A DNA stretch of 64,000 nt, taken from the NCBI RefSeq assembly GCF_028640845.1, contig NC_080540.1, positions 276,969,524 through 277,033,523 on the forward strand, given 5' to 3'. This stretch comes from Ahaetulla prasina (lineage: Eukaryota; Chordata; Lepidosauria; Squamata; Colubridae). Below the pieces are notes generated by a model. It was not told the origin of the DNA and did not search any database. It worked only from the letters and a program-made list of their open reading frames with translations. The position numbers and the translations under genes are program-made. Positions 24,186-34,820 of the stretch are shown here, piece by piece (position 1 is the first letter of the stretch; each line of letters begins with the position of its first letter).

Positions 24186-24478
24186 CAGAGGTGGGTTTCA
24201 GCAGGTTCTGACCAATTCTGGAGAACCAGTAGCAGAAATTTTGAGTAGTTTGGAAAACCGGTAGTAAAAATTCTAACTGGCCCCGCCCCCATCTATTCTC
24301 TGCCTCCCAAGTCCCAGCTTATGGGGAAGAAATGGGGATTTTGCAGTAACTTTCCCCTGGAGTGGGTTGGGAATGGAGATTTTACAGTATCCTTCCCCTG
24401 CCACGCCCACCAAGCATGCCACGCCCACCAAGCCACACCCACAGAACCGGCAGTAAAAAAATTTGAAACCCATCATTG
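24186..24478 (-). mobile_element. hAT MITE family 1, copy D, with perfect target duplication
   Basis: Left end CAGAGGTGGGTTTC, right end GAAACCCATCATTG. GGTCCCTC flanks both sides (24178-24185, 24479-24486). The termini differ from copy C at matching positions on both ends, so this is a distinct subfamily. Confidence 0.92.
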
Positions 24479-24571
24479 GGTCCCTCCCAACTCTGTTCTG
24501 TTCTGTGAAATTCTGGAAGTTGGAAGTTCACAGGTTTTTCAGGTGCTGGGGTTCAGAAACCCTGGATTATA

Positions 24572-24702
24572 GAATAGAATAGAACAGAATAGAATAGAAT
24601 TTTTTATTGGCCAAGTGTGATTGGATACACAAGGAATTTGTCTTGGTGCATATGCTCTCAGTGTACATAAAAGAAAAGATACCTTCATCAAGGTACATTA
24701 TA
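24572..24702 (-). mobile_element. Snake1-type LINE 3' end, short
   Basis: AATAG pentamers (24572-24600) followed by TTATTGGCCAAGTGTGATTG and CTCTCAGTGTACATAAAAG. 5'-truncated to about 130 bp. Confidence 0.85.
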
Positions 24703-25448
24703 GGACTACTCATCTCACAACAGCAACTCTGGGTAGCTAACAGAAAATTAAAACTCGGTACACACACACATTCAGTCAAGGAAAACAATGATTACACATA
24801 ATCTCCATCTCAGGGGGCCCATTAACCTCCCCACCCCAGGAAAACAAGTGTGTTTTTAAGGCTTTCTGAGAAAGCAAAATCAGCCCTGGATGGATCTCAG
24901 GGGGATGGTATTGCAGAGGACAGTTCAGGGTCATGTAGATCTCAGGGGCCATGGTGTTCAGAGGGCAGATGCTACAACAGAAAACACAGGCTTTCTAGTC
25001 CCTGCCAAATGACCTAGGAAACTTATGTGATGACTTTGGTCAAAGAAAGAGTGCCTGGCCCAGTCTATTCCCTGTGCTATTATTATGGGGGATAAACCAA
25101 ATCAAACTGAGCTCCCCATATAAGCTGACTTAAACTTGGGAAGAAAAGACATGATATAAATCCAATAAATACTTACCCAAAAAACCATTTTTATCTCAGT
25201 CTTTTGTTTAACTACATGGCAACACTTAAATGAGCCACCAAATCTCAAAAATTGAAGCAAGGTTTAGATGTTTTTAGGATGGGAGACCACCAAGTCAAGG
25301 AAATGGGTTCATATAGTCGATGGGGAAGTAAAAAAGCTGTGATGAATCATTTCTGTTGCCAGAAAGTCCACATGCCTTACATTGAGGGAATGGACCTCAC
25401 TCCATTTCTCAAACTAGAGATGTTCCAGAATATAGTCATTAAAATATA
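24703..25448. other. Intronic sequence, nothing recognised
   Basis: A CAGGGG-type phrase recurs loosely between 24800 and 24960, but no element could be delimited. Confidence 0.4.
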
Positions 25449-25780
25449 TCGTGTTTCCCTGAAAATAAAATCCCGTCTTATATTTTTTTTAACCCCAAAA
25501 TAATTTGGCTTTATTTTCGGGGAGGTCTTATTATTTTGGGGTGCGTGGAGCAAGATGGGGCTCCTCTTGCCCTCTTACCTGATTTCCAGTTCTGTCTCCC
25601 TAACCCTAACCAGAGGAAATGGTGAGGACCGGCTGCGCATGCATTTAAATATTTTTGGGAAGGGTTATTTTTGGGGAGGGCTTATTCTTTGGGGGGAAGG
25701 GGCTTATTTTAGCGCATGCACTCAAAAGCCCAATTGGGCTTATTATCTGGGGAGGTCTTATTTTTGGGGAAATACGGTAG
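25449..25780. mobile_element. TA-flanked MITE with CGTRTTTCCCC termini
   Basis: The left end reads TATCGTGTTTCCCTGAAAAT and the right end ATTTTTGGGGAAATACGGTA. Removing the flanking TA leaves inverted termini. The interior repeats GGGGAGGTCTTATTNTTT-like phrases. TA flanks suggest the Tc1/mariner superfamily. The CCCTAACCCTAACC at 25606 is internal. Confidence 0.7.
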
Positions 25781-26843
25781 GCAGTCCCTTACTGCTAGCT
25801 TCCAATTTAAAGATATCAGACATGAAGAAAAGGGATGAAGAGGGAAGGGAAGGGAAGGGATAGGCTGTTTTAGGCACTAGTTTTTTCAAGTTGAATAATA
25901 ATTTACCCTAGACTTTGGGACCTTTTGGTCATAAATGGGACAGGACAGAAATGGTATGGGTGGAACGGGATGAGTTCTCACCAGTTCCAACTGGAATGAA
26001 AACTGTTTAATGAAGCAAAAAACCTGAGGAGCTTTTCCTTATATTAGAGCAGTTAGAATGGCTTTCCTTCTCTTTTCACTTTTCCGTAGTCTGCAGAAGT
26101 GTCTGCAGAGGGTGGAGGAGATTAAAAAAAAAATCCTACACCACCTCAAGAGTTGGGTCATAATAACAAGCCCACCCCTTTTATACATATGTGTGCTGTC
26201 TGCATAAAAAGGGCAGGACTTCACTTGTAATGCCGCACTTGCCCTTTTGCAGATTTTCTTCCATCTTCTTCCACTAGGCCCTATTGCTAGCCTGATCTAT
26301 CAGTTGCGGTCAGGGAGCTGTAGCTTCTTGGTCACAAAATCCTGTTTTTGCATTGGCAGCATGAAGAATCTTTTTTTTTTTAAAGGAACAACATACATAA
26401 TTGGAAGCAAACAAATGGATGGGCTTGTTGGCAAATCCACTTTCCCCAGATTAGCATCCTGCAACTAGGAGATTTATGGTCCAGAAGGGTTTATCTATAA
26501 TTCAACATTTTACAATTGCTGGATAAAATTTGGAAGCACATTCAATCAGATGGTACAGTTTAATTTTTTGAGAGGGAATAAATGTTTTAATTATAACTAA
26601 AACTGGAAGCCCACTATAGGATTAAGCACACAGAGAAGCTGACTAGCAATTAGAAATTAGGATTTATACCATAATCTGATATAGAAACTCTTTCCGCTCT
26701 TAACTGTTTTCAAATGTTCATATGTTCTCTTACCTCCCTATGATCCAGTCAAGACTATTAAGAGCAATTCGAAATCAAGTCCAACCTCTTGGATTTTATC
26801 CCCATTCTTTTCTTTATCACAACTCTTTCTACTTTTGGAGTAA
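25781..26843. other. Intronic sequence, nothing recognised
   Basis: There is a short GGGAA-rich tract at 25844-25860; otherwise no repeat or coding signal. Confidence 0.45.
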
Positions 26844-27456
26844 TACAGTTAGTCAACTCAATTTACGACCACAATTGAGCTCAACGTTTCTGTTAGTAAA
26901 TGAAACAGTTGTTAAGTGAATTTTGCCCCATGTTAAGTGAACCCCTGCCATTATTAAGTTAGTAACATGGATCGTTAAGTGAATCTGAATCCTCCATTGC
27001 TTGTTGAAAAGTCGCATCGGCGATGAAATCCAAATTTTTTTATTACCGGTTCTGTGGGTGTGGCTTGGTGGGTTTGGCAGGGGAAGGATACTGCAAAATC
27101 TTCATTCCCACCTCACTCCAGGGGAAGGATACTGAAAAATTCCCATTCCCTCGCCCACTCTGGGGCCATCCACAGGTGGTATTTGCCGGTTCTCTGAACT
27201 GCTCAAAATTTCCGCTACCGGTTCTCCAGAACCTGTCAGAACCTGCTGGATTTCACCCCTGGCTCACATGATTTTGGGACTCTGCAACCATCATAAATAT
27301 GGGTCAGTTGACAAGCTTCTGAAATTTTGATCACGTGACCATGGGGATGTTGCAATGGTCGTAAATGTGAAAAACGGGTCATAAGTCCCTTTTTTTAGTG
27401 CCATTGTAACTTTGACAGGTAACTAAATGTACTGTTGTAAGTCGAGGACAACCTGT
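26844..27456. mobile_element. Tigger-like MITE split by a hAT MITE
   Basis: It runs from TACAGTTAGTCAACTCAATT to TAAGTCGAGGACAACCTGTA with TA at both edges. The middle is occupied by hAT family 1 copy E (27018-27261). Confidence 0.8.
27018..27261 (+). mobile_element. hAT MITE family 1, copy E (nested)
   Basis: Right end GGATTTCACCCCTG, left end CGGCGATGAAATCC. The flanks AGTCGCAT and GCTCACAT agree at 5 of 8 positions, one mismatch being a CpG-type change. The host sequence resumes in register with the Tigger-like family. Confidence 0.8.
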
Positions 27457-27796
27457 AAATACTAAGTATCTAACCTTTTTGGTCTGGTCTCTTTGTTCAG
27501 AAAAACATGATTAGTCAAGCATATCAATGACATCTCATACCCTCTTTGTTTAATTTATATCTGGAAACCAGAAGATATTTGTGAATTTTAGGGTTTAGAA
27601 TATAGCTGTTCTAAGTTTCTGAGAGCATTCAACTATGTGGGTAGTTGCTACACAGCGTGGTCTCTGTTTTCCTGACTGAAATACTTAATGAGGGCCATTA
27701 TGAGGATTGAGGCATGCAGAGACTGGAAATTATAAGGAACAATAAACAACTGTTCTTTTGCCACCAAAAAAGCACTTTCCCCCAGAGGGAAAATAC

Positions 27797-27988
27797 CAGG
27801 GGTGAAATCTACTTACCTTGCTTACCAGTTCGGAAGTGCATGCTCAGAAGGTAAAAAACCAGGAAGTAACGATACCCGGGCAAGTGGGCGGAGCTTCACT
27901 CCGCCATTGCTACCGGATTGCCCAACCACCAACCACAGGTGCTACTGGATTGCTAGATCCGGTTAGAACAGGGAGCATTTCACCCCTG
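27797..27988. mobile_element. hAT MITE family 3 (192 bp)
   Basis: CAGGGGTGAAATCTACTTAC at the left and GAGCATTTCACCCCTG at the right. Flanking octamers GAAAATAC and AAAAATAC match at 7 of 8. The interior differs from family 1. Confidence 0.85.
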
Positions 27989-28065
27989 AAAAATACTATA
28001 TCTAGATCACTGAGATCATTAAAAGGAATATTTCTTTACAATCTGTTATTCAAGAAAGATATTGT

Positions 28066-28250
28066 TTGTTTGCATCCTGCCTTTATTATTTTTACAAATA
28101 ATGTAACTAAAGACTGGGAACATATCCAACACATACCTTCCTCCTTCTATCTTCCCCACAACAACCACCCTGAGAGGTGGGTTGGACTGAGAAAGACTGA
28201 TTGGCTCAAGGTCACCAGGTGGCTAAGGCGAGACCAGAATATATGGACTC
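28066..28250 (-). mobile_element. SINE-like fragment
   Basis: CTTCCCCACAACAACCACCC, GAGGTGGGTTGGACTGAGA and GGCTCAAGGTCACCAGGTGG are the reverse-complement body of a common squamate SINE. Boundaries are uncertain. Confidence 0.45.
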
Positions 28251-28976
28251 TTGCTTTCAGCCTGATGTTTTATGACATTATATTCTTTCCTGTGAACTTT
28301 CTCTTGCGGGCAATATTAAATGAAGAAGATATTAGGCATGCAATGTAATTCACTTTTATGCACTGAAAGGTGAATTTTCTGCTTTAACTTTTCTACTCTA
28401 TCTCTTGACTCAATTCTATTATCATTATTATTTTATTTGGGACCAATTTTGAGAAATTTGTATATAAAGTAGTAAATAAAAGGCTTATTGGGTGTGAGAA
28501 GGAAATGTAGTGGTTTGCATATTTGTGCCATGCTCTAGAGTTCTCTGAAAAGTATATTTGGAAATTCCAGTGTGGTTTTGTCTCCATCATCCTCCAGCAC
28601 AACCAAAGATTGCAACTTTTTGGCTCCGTTTTAGATTTTCTGCAGCTTGCTAAGTAATCCAAACCAAAGAATGATTCATTTAATTCATGACTAATGGACA
28701 ACTAGCCAAGACATACTTCATTCATTCTTGTTTTCTTTGCCTTTAAGAATAAACAAAACTCATTTCCTCATATTTCTTATCTTAAGTTATGTCAACATAA
28801 AATTGCAGTTATTTTTAATAACTCTGCAACTGTATAAAGATTCATTTTTGTGAATGTGTTTTGTATTCAATTTTGTCCAGTATAGGTATGTTTGAAAGTA
28901 ACTGTATTTATGCTGAAAATTAATTTCATTCCACTTAAATATTAATGAAAGTTGATGTTAGCTTTATACCAGAATA

Positions 28977-29300
28977 ACAGAGTTGGAAAGTTAGAGGTCT
29001 TCTAGTCCAGGGGTCTCCAACCTTGTCAACTTTAAGACTTGTGGACTTCAACTCCCAGAATTCCTCAGCCAGCTTTGCTAGTCCAACCCCCTACTCAAGC
29101 AGGAGACCCTACACCCTTCCGAACAAGTGACTATCTAGTCTCTTCTTAAAACCTCCAGTGGTGGAGCATCCACAACATTTGAAGGCAAGCCGTTCCACTT
29201 CTTTGTGGCAGCCCCTCAAATATTGGAACACTGCTATCATGTTACCCCTAGTCTTTCTTTTCACTAGACTAGACATATCCAATTTAGCAGAATTAAAAGA
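28977..29300 (-). mobile_element. CR1 LINE 3' end, interrupted by half a hairpin MITE
   Basis: The CR1 C-terminal phrase (GGCTGCCACAAAGAAGTGGA on the minus strand) and the CR1 3' terminus near 28977 are present. At 29009-29077 one arm of hAT family 2 is inserted, flanked by CTAGTCC at 29002-29008 and 29078-29084. The CR1 ends about 110 bp before the PLCXD3-like splice acceptor. Confidence 0.8.
29009..29077. mobile_element. Half copy of palindromic hAT MITE family 2
   Basis: AGGGGTCTCCAACCTTGTCA to CTCAGCCAGC is a single arm. The duplicated CTAGTCC on each side shows it is a true insertion and not a simple remnant of the CR1. Confidence 0.75.
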
Positions 29301-29411
29301 TGAGAATAGAAGAGGTATAAATGGATAGCAGCTGATGTTTTTGATTTTTTTTCTTATAGAGTCCAGGAATTTGCTATGCTTGATAATAATGATTACGTGT
29401 TTTCTTTCCAG

Positions 29412-29568
29412 AGCTCTCCCTGCCATGATGCAGTGGGTCCAGGCTCAGACACCAGGTGAAAGTGGTATCAACATTGTCACCGCAGACTTTGTAGAACTCG
29501 GCGAGTTTATCAGCACAATCATAAAACTCAACTACGGCTTGGGTGAAGGTGAAGCTGATACAACCTGA
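29412..29568 (+). CDS. PLCXD3: Terminal coding exon of a PI-PLC X-domain-containing protein, most like PLCXD3 (partial)
   Basis: This is the last coding exon of a spliced gene. A pyrimidine-rich tract ends in AG at 29410-29411. The exon then contributes the third base of a split codon (phase 2 intron), followed by 51 codons and TGA at 29566-29568. The peptide starts ALPAMMQWVQAQTPGESG, continues INIVTADFVELGEF and ends GEGEADTT. The block NIVTADFVELGEFISTIIKLNY is the C-terminal strand and helix of the PI-PLC X-domain barrel in the PLCXD1-3 family, which are intracellular phosphoinositide phospholipase C-like proteins. The GESGINIVTADFVEL spelling and short acidic tail resemble PLCXD3 more than PLCXD1 or PLCXD2, judged from memory. 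The catalytic histidines lie in upstream exons that are not in this window. No other PLC-X exon is visible upstream, so the preceding intron exceeds 29 kb. The family call is secure; the paralog is less certain. Confidence 0.8.
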
Positions 29569-30529
29569 TAGTACCGTAATGTCTCCAACATGCGCCACAG
29601 TTGAACTTTTTTTCCAGTTGTGTTAGGTTAGGTTGTAATCTTGTAACCACAGATTTTGCAAGCACATGCTGAACATTATCATTTTCTTTTGAAAGTGTCG
29701 AGGAATTGCAAAACAGAATAGGCAAAAAGGGGACATTTTTACAAGGTGTAATAATTTCCTGACATTGATGCAACTGTATTTCTTGAAACCCAGTCAGGAT
29801 TCATTATTTAAGTTATCACAATTCAGAAAGCCATTAATAAATATTCTGCCAGCAACCAATGTGCTTTTGGCCATACGTATGATCATTGCTAAGCTTAATT
29901 CATAACTGGCAGCCATTTACTGTCCTTTATGCAATAAATTCCCATTGCTGTTAGGAATTTTGCTAATGGATGAGAACTGTGTATTATCATATCAAGGTGT
30001 AGCATCCGCCAGTGTACTCCATTAATTAATGTTGAATTAATTGGTGGCATCAGCTTGATTCTGCTCAAGTGGAAAGGATAGGCCATCAATATTAAAGACT
30101 AATCCGAACTTAACAAGTTGTTTTATTGTCTACTACAAGTAGTCCATTGTCTACTATGTGCACATTTTCTGAAAATTCAGAACACTTTGAATATTTTTGT
30201 TCATTTTTTTTTTAAAAAGGAACATTACACTGTTAATCTAACTTTGTCTTCTTGCAACCAGTGGACAGTCTGCCATTGATTATTGGGTAAAAATGAATAG
30301 AAAACATTGGATAGTAGCATTAAAGTGAGACTATAGAATGATATTACCAGTATTAGAGAGTGGCCTATTTTTATCTTTTACTGCATATTTAATCTTTTGA
30401 ATTATATTTAAATATATTTTGTTGATTTATTAAATTAAATCATTATTATTTATGGGCCAGTGACCACCAATAGTCACATAGAGATAAATCATATTTACAC
30501 AGCATTCAAAAAAGATAATAAAAAAGCTA

Positions 30530-30800
30530 CAGAAAAAAAAACACAAAGACCAGACACTTCTCCAGCAACCAATATCTAGATAAACAGGGATTATCATCAA
30601 ACAAATAAGCAAACAGAAACCAATATCCTAATGACGAATTACCAAGGAGACACCCCCCACCTCCATTAACACTGGCAGAGTAGGCTCTGTATATAAACAA
30701 GGAACAAATCCCACATTCACTCACATTGGTGATGTTACCTGGTTTGGTAAATGAAATGTTTGCAAGCAAACAGACAACATCATACAGCACCAAGGACCCA
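30530..30800 (+). mobile_element. Penelope-like element fragment with decayed hammerhead-like motif
   Basis: AACACTGGCAGAGTAGGCTC, TATATAAACAAGGAACAAAT and GATGTTACCTGGTTTGGTAA correspond, in reverse complement, to 42885-43010. The hammerhead boxes at about 30725-30762 are degraded (GGTGATG, GAAATGTTT). Confidence 0.5.
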
Positions 30801-31429
30801 ACAGTTCTACCCTAAGCTTCATATATTCTCTTGTATTTGGAAGACTGCCAGGATATAGAGAATAATATAAGTTTGGATCTATATTTAGCCATGCTTAGAG
30901 ATTCATTGAAATCATGAACTGATATGTCACATTGATTTCACTGGATCATCTCTCAGCCTGACTAGGTACAAATCTACTCCACTATTTCCCCCCCACCCCC
31001 AGTATTTATACCTCCACATATGGACACATAAAAGCAGCATACATTTCTTTTCAACATCCAGAGAAAAATACTTCCCCAGTTTGTTTGAAGCAAAAAATAG
31101 AAAAGTATACCTCTTGAAGAGTATAAGCAGAATAGTTCAGTGAACATTGATAATAGGAAGCTAATTTTTCATTGTCTAAGTGAAAGAACAGTAAAATCTC
31201 AAAAACAACCTGTAGTACATTACAATAGAAAAATTCTCCCACTCACTTGCCGCATAAGAGAATATCCAAATACTAAGAGATGAAATAGTGAAATGTGTTA
31301 ATTAGGAGTGAATAACCTGCAGCCCCTTTACCTTTTATACAAATAATAGTTCCTGAGCACAAACTCAGTTGCTATGACTGGAGAAGATTCCACCATGTTA
31401 TAGAGCAATATTTCTTAAGTCAGCAACTT

Positions 31430-31490
31430 TCAGCTGTGTGGCCTTCAACCGCCCATGTTGGCTGGGGAATTCTGGAAGCTGAAGTCTTAA
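31430..31490. mobile_element. Remnant of hAT MITE family 2
   Basis: GGCTGGGGAATTCTGGAAGC followed by TGAAGTC resembles one arm of the hairpin MITE. It is highly diverged. Confidence 0.4.
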
Positions 31491-31493
31491 CAG

Positions 31494-31795
31494 AACAGAA
31501 TAACAGAATTGGAAGGGATCTTGGAGGTCTTCTAGCCCAACCCCCTGCTCAAGCAGTAGACCCTATACCATTTCAGACAAATGGTTGTCCAATCTCTTCT
31601 TAAAAACTTCTAGTGTTGGAGCATTCACAGCTTCTTCAGGCAAGTCATTCCGCCGTTTAATTGTTCTAACTGTCAGGAAATTTCTCCTTAGTTCTAGGTT
31701 ATTCTCTTTGATTAGTTTCCATCCATTGGTTCTTGTCCTGCCTTCAGGTGCTTTGGGGAATAGGTTGACTCCCTCTTCTTTGTGGCAACTGCTGT
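31494..31795 (-). mobile_element. CR1 LINE 3' end
   Basis: AATAACAGAATTGGAAGGGA begins the 3' terminus (minus orientation), followed by AGAATAAC-type and TTTGTGGCAACTGCT landmarks. The C-terminal coding block is readable on the minus strand with stops. Confidence 0.8.
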
Positions 31796-33235
31796 GTCAA
31801 ATCACCAATATCAAGCCCTACCGTCTAATTCCAGATCCACATTCCTTTCCCTGTTATAACTTCCCACTCTCCACAATATTATAATCTGAACGTTTCCAAG
31901 TCATTTCAGCTTTTGATTTTTTTCTTTTTTCCCCCCTTGTTTCTCCTCATGCAATTCCTCATTCTATTTACTGCAACTTTCCTTAATCTGGGGCTATGAT
32001 TCCCACCCAGCATGAATTATGGTGGTAAAGTTGCTGATGATGACAACTGTGATTTACTTGCTAATAGTAATTGTTCTGTGTCCTGTTAACCCCTTTTGCC
32101 GAGGGAATGGATATTTCCCTTTCCTTCCTCTTTGTTTTGATTTAAATCTTAACATAGGTTAAGAATTCTATGAAGTCCGTTTTCATCTGTATGAATAGCT
32201 ACCATTAGTGAGATAAAATATTTATGAATGTAGGAAATACTCAACCCAATAAATACTTGTAATCATCTGTGTGGCTAAAATATATCATTCAGTCTCTATA
32301 CCCAACGTATCTTAGGTACTTAGACAGAACCGATGAATCAAGGACCTTAATTTTGACATTAATTATTGCTTGAAATCGGTAATGTAAGAAGTTTGCAATG
32401 CCTAATTCAGAGGGATTTTTTTCCCTGATTTGTCAATTTCCTCTTAAAAGTCCTTATTAGAATTAAATAATATATTTTATTTTAAGGAGCAAATAAGATT
32501 GAGGGGGAAAGGATCTTCAAAACATTGCTTTAATTTCTCCAGGAATATCTGACTAGTTTGTTTGAAAAGAGGCATTAGACAACCTGGATCTTTGACCCAA
32601 TCTAGCAGAACAATTTTTGCAAATGTGTATATGCAATTGAAAGCAAATCACAAGCAGCTCCTTTGAATTCACATTTACAGCTTTCCTCTGAAGAATAATG
32701 TTTGAATGCCATTGGTGAGGGCATGTCATTCGTTTGGGTTATCTTTAGAGGATCCATGACAAGGGACGATGGAAGTTCACAACTGAAGGACGCTAATTTG
32801 AGGAATCTTACAATATTATTCCCTTCTGACATTAAAGCTAATGCCATATATAGTCATCTAAAGGGCAAAAGTCTATGAGTCCAATTCCTAGTAGAGACTT
32901 TGAAACCCCAGAATGACATTTAGCCACCTTCCTCTGAAGAGTCTCAGTAACGACTAAAACAATCACATGCTGTTGCCTGGTATTCTGTCTACCTAACCTT
33001 ATGAAATATTAGATGCCAGTGTCAAAATTTACACAACCTTCCTTCTCCACTGTTTTCTTCTGAAAATGAGGTAGATTTGGGGAAGGGCTGCTCAAATTGT
33101 CAATATGGCAGTTGACATGACTCTAGTACCTTCAAACATTCTTTCACAGATGGATACTTAGAACTCCAGTATACAGCCTACAGTCAAGGTCACTGCAAGG
33201 AGTTAATGTTGAATAGTCATAAAAGAAGAATGTAT

Positions 33236-33260
33236 TTGTATGTGTGTGTGCGTGTGTGTA
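33236..33260. repeat. (TG)n microsatellite, short
   Basis: GTATGTGTGTGTGCGTGTGT, about a dozen dinucleotides. Confidence 0.8.
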
Positions 33261-33781
33261 CATAGCTGTAGCACAGTAATCTTAGATTTACTGGAATAAT
33301 TCAGATGTCAGATTAGCATCCCTTGTAGTTTTGATTCAAGCTCTAAAAACAAAGAACAGCTCCTGCAGATATAACCAAATATACTTCCTTGTTTTATTGA
33401 TGTTACTGGACTATAGGCAGAAAAAAAAGGAACATTAATTAATATATATTTAACTAAAAATTACTTTCCTATTAGAGAGATCTAAAATAGCATGGAAATG
33501 ACGACAGATGGATATATTGGCCTTCATTAAAAAGAGTTAAGACCCATTTTGTCCTTTGGTGGAAGTAATCAGTGAGAGACAAAACATGTAATGAACACAG
33601 TGGAATAAAGCAAGGCTACACAATTTGAATGAGGAACTTTTGCAATAAAAGTTTTAAAATTCGGCAGTTCCAATTCAAGTGATTGGCATCTGAGTCTTTC
33701 CACAGCAGGATACTCATACAATGCACACTCATCCAAATGGAAAAATTTTATGCACAGTTTTTCCAAGGGAGGGGGACTCCA

Positions 33782-33855
33782 TCTTGCAAATTAGACCTAA
33801 ATTAGGCCTAAAATAAAAAAAGCCTAATAAATAAATTAGGCCTAAAATAAAAGCT
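33782..33855. repeat. Short duplicated TTAGGCCTAAAATAAA motif
   Basis: ATTAGGCCTAAAATAAAA occurs at about 33801 and again at about 33834, about 33 bp apart, with AGGCCT palindromes. This is a local tandem duplication. Confidence 0.7.
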
Positions 33856-33997
33856 AAAGGTGATTTTTATTAAAATGTAAATGAAATTAACAGAAAATGG
33901 GCACACTTGATTCATGGATTAAACCTTCCTCCCTTGCGGCACATTAAAAATTATTTACTCAGAGTAATATAGCTTATCAATGGCATGAGTAACCATT

Positions 33998-34820
33998 GAC
34001 TTTATTAATTAGACTGCACCTTAAGTACTGCAACGAGATCTGCATTCTGCACCTTAGGAAGGGGAAAGCAGAACAACTTCAAAGAAGGACAATTAGGATG
34101 ACAACAGCTCTACAATCTTATTCCTGTGAGGTGAAAGAACTTAGAATGGGTAGCCTTGAGAAGAGAAGCTTAAAGAGAGATATGATCGCATTCTTCAGTT
34201 TTTGAGGCTATCACATAAGGCCAAAAACTGTTCTCTGTCACCCAGGGGTGAAATGCTACTAGTTCAGACCGATTCGCCTGAACCTGTAGTAAAAAAGCTA
34301 CCAGTTCGGGCAAACTAGTAGTAAAAAAAATGCTACGGGTTCAAATGAACTGGTATTTCTGATGATCAGCTGTGCTGCACAATTTATATTCGCTAGAAAG
34401 CAGGAAATCTTGCTTTCTAGCGAATCTAAATCACGCGGCACAACTGTTCCCCCCCCACTTGATGTTCTACTTACCTTTAGAAAAGGCTTCTTAAACCTCC
34501 TTGTTCAGTGCTGCATGGTAGCACCTGCGGTGCGCCTATGCACGAAGCACACATTTGGTGCTCACAAATCACGCATTTGGCACACAATGCACATGCGCAT
34601 GTGCAGCAACCCATAGCGAAGTGAACCAGTAGCAGACTTCGGAGCATTTTACCCCTGCTGTCACCCTAGAGGGCATAACACAGAATTTAAAATTAAGGGG
34701 CAAAGATGCTCACAGTGGAACAAGCTGCTTAGAGAAGTGGTTGGGACCTTCTTCACTTTCATTTTCAGTCCTGCACTGATCAGAATGATTGAGTTTGATG
34801 GCCTTCCAACTTTGTTATTC
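33998..34820 (+). mobile_element. CR1 LINE 3' end split by a hAT element
   Basis: The left piece (33998-34242) and right piece (34666-34820) form one CR1 terminus, including GGCAAAGATGCTCACAGTGG and GATGGCCTTCCAACTTTGTT. The element between them has a perfect target duplication. Confidence 0.8.
34243..34657. mobile_element. hAT MITE (415 bp) with perfect target duplication
   Basis: Left end CAGGGGTGAAATGCTACT, right end GGAGCATTTTACCCCTG. CTGTCACC flanks both sides (34235-34242 and 34658-34665). It carries an internal inverted repeat (ATTCGCTAGAAAGCAGG facing CCTGCTTTCTAGCGAAT-like sequence at about 34388-34426) and several CG-rich CATGCGC-type motifs. Confidence 0.92.

Noticed and set aside
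25606..25620. CCCTAACCCTAACC, telomere-like
   Set aside because: Only two units, located inside a TA-flanked MITE; not an interstitial telomere array.
29358..29411. Alternative splice acceptor at TTTTTTTTCTTATAG
   Set aside because: A good pyrimidine tract, but using it would add 52 bases and shift the frame into the conserved PLC-X codons; the 29410-29411 AG fits the protein.
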